Source: Rahnella victoriana (GTDB lineage Bacteria; Pseudomonadota; Gammaproteobacteria; Enterobacterales; Enterobacteriaceae). From it: DNA of 64,000 nucleotides. Position numbers and translations under genes: made by a program. Position 1 is the first letter of the stretch. Every line of letters starts with the position of its first letter. Location: assembly GCF_004330295.1 (NCBI RefSeq), contig NZ_SJOJ01000013.1, forward strand, positions 62,001 through 126,000, in the 5' to 3' direction. Below are positions 63,818-64,000 of this stretch, in pieces. The notes beneath the pieces were generated by a model. That model ran no database searches, was not told the DNA's origin, and saw only the letters and a list, made by a program, of their open reading frames with translations.

Positions 63818-64000
63818 ATGGCAGACAGAAAAATCTCAGAATCGCCAGGATCCGCACAAAAGGATCAAAAGGAAGTCACCTCGCCCGCCCGTCGTCCGGG
63901 ACGGCCGCGCAGTGCCAAAAAAGGTGAAGATAAACGCGAACTGCTGCTGGATGCCGCCCTGAAACTGTTTGCCCAGTCCGGTATTGCCGAAACACCGCTG
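63818..64000 (+). CDS. TetR-family repressor, N-terminal 61 residues only
   Basis: The window ends inside this gene. After a polar leader (MADRKISESPGSAQKDQKEV and an Arg/Pro basic patch RRPGRPRSAKKGEDK), the first helices of a TetR DNA-binding domain are visible: RELLLDAALKLFAQSGIAET. The divergent position to the DHA2 pump marks it as that pump's likely repressor. Confidence 0.88.
   Translation, partial: MADRKISESPGSAQKDQKEVTSPARRPGRPRSAKKGEDKRELLLDAALKLFAQSGIAETPL

Overview
The window reads as chromosomal DNA of a member of the Enterobacterales, most like the Rahnella/Ewingella/Serratia side of the Yersiniaceae. Its backbone follows the 77-78 minute region of Escherichia coli: glgX-glgB, asd, yhgN, gnt genes, yhhW, the small RNA RyhB, yhhY and yhhS, then yhiN, pitA, uspB, uspA, prlC-rsmJ, rlmJ and gor. 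Protein similarity to E. coli is high but not near-identical. A bifunctional OlsF-type acyltransferase and a short dispersed palindromic repeat also point away from Escherichia. The genus is an inference.

Layout. 1-5.5 kb: glycogen genes (glgX cut by the window edge), asd, and a MarC-family membrane protein. 5.5-8.7 kb: gluconate uptake and phosphorylation (gntT, gntK, gntR), with a shared control region holding a perfect CRP site and a 28-bp double GntR operator. 8.8-12.8 kb: an inserted beta-glucoside PTS operon (EIIB, EIIC, GH1 enzyme, LacI-type repressor). 13.2-18.8 kb: an autotransporter, pirin (yhhW) and an orphan beta-helix protein resembling phage tailspikes. 18.9-19.7 kb: a repeat, RyhB with its Fur box, and yhhY. 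19.7-25.3 kb: yhhS, OlsF, an AT-rich patch with a small unknown gene and a LysR regulator, and a periplasmic FKBP. 25.4-33.6 kb: yhiN, pitA, uspB/uspA, a putative toxin-antitoxin pair, rsmJ and prlC. 33.9-38.4 kb: a second beta-glucoside-type insert (GH4 enzyme, EIIC, YhhX-like oxidoreductase, GntR/UTRA regulator) sitting between prlC and rlmJ. 38.5-41.8 kb: rlmJ, gor, cho.

41.8-64 kb is mostly accessory: an isochorismatase-fold/DoxX operon ending in a shredded MFS gene, alpha/beta hydrolases, a lipoprotein coupled to a 1026-residue FKBP with a 49-residue repeated coiled coil, several regulators, and a compact four-gene operon (53.9-57.6 kb) encoding a YrdC-fold protein, a GAPDH-like protein, a stripped-down PEP-utilising enzyme and a small ferredoxin-like-barrel protein. 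That operon is the best candidate for an undescribed system: each protein keeps part of a known catalytic core in a non-standard form, the first three genes overlap by 4 bases, and I know of no pathway that combines them. The window ends with msrA, a CynT-type carbonic anhydrase, a GNAT-fold protein, an ABC exporter, a DHA2 efflux pump and its divergent TetR regulator (cut by the window edge).

No rRNA, tRNA, CRISPR array, insertion sequence or complete prophage was seen.
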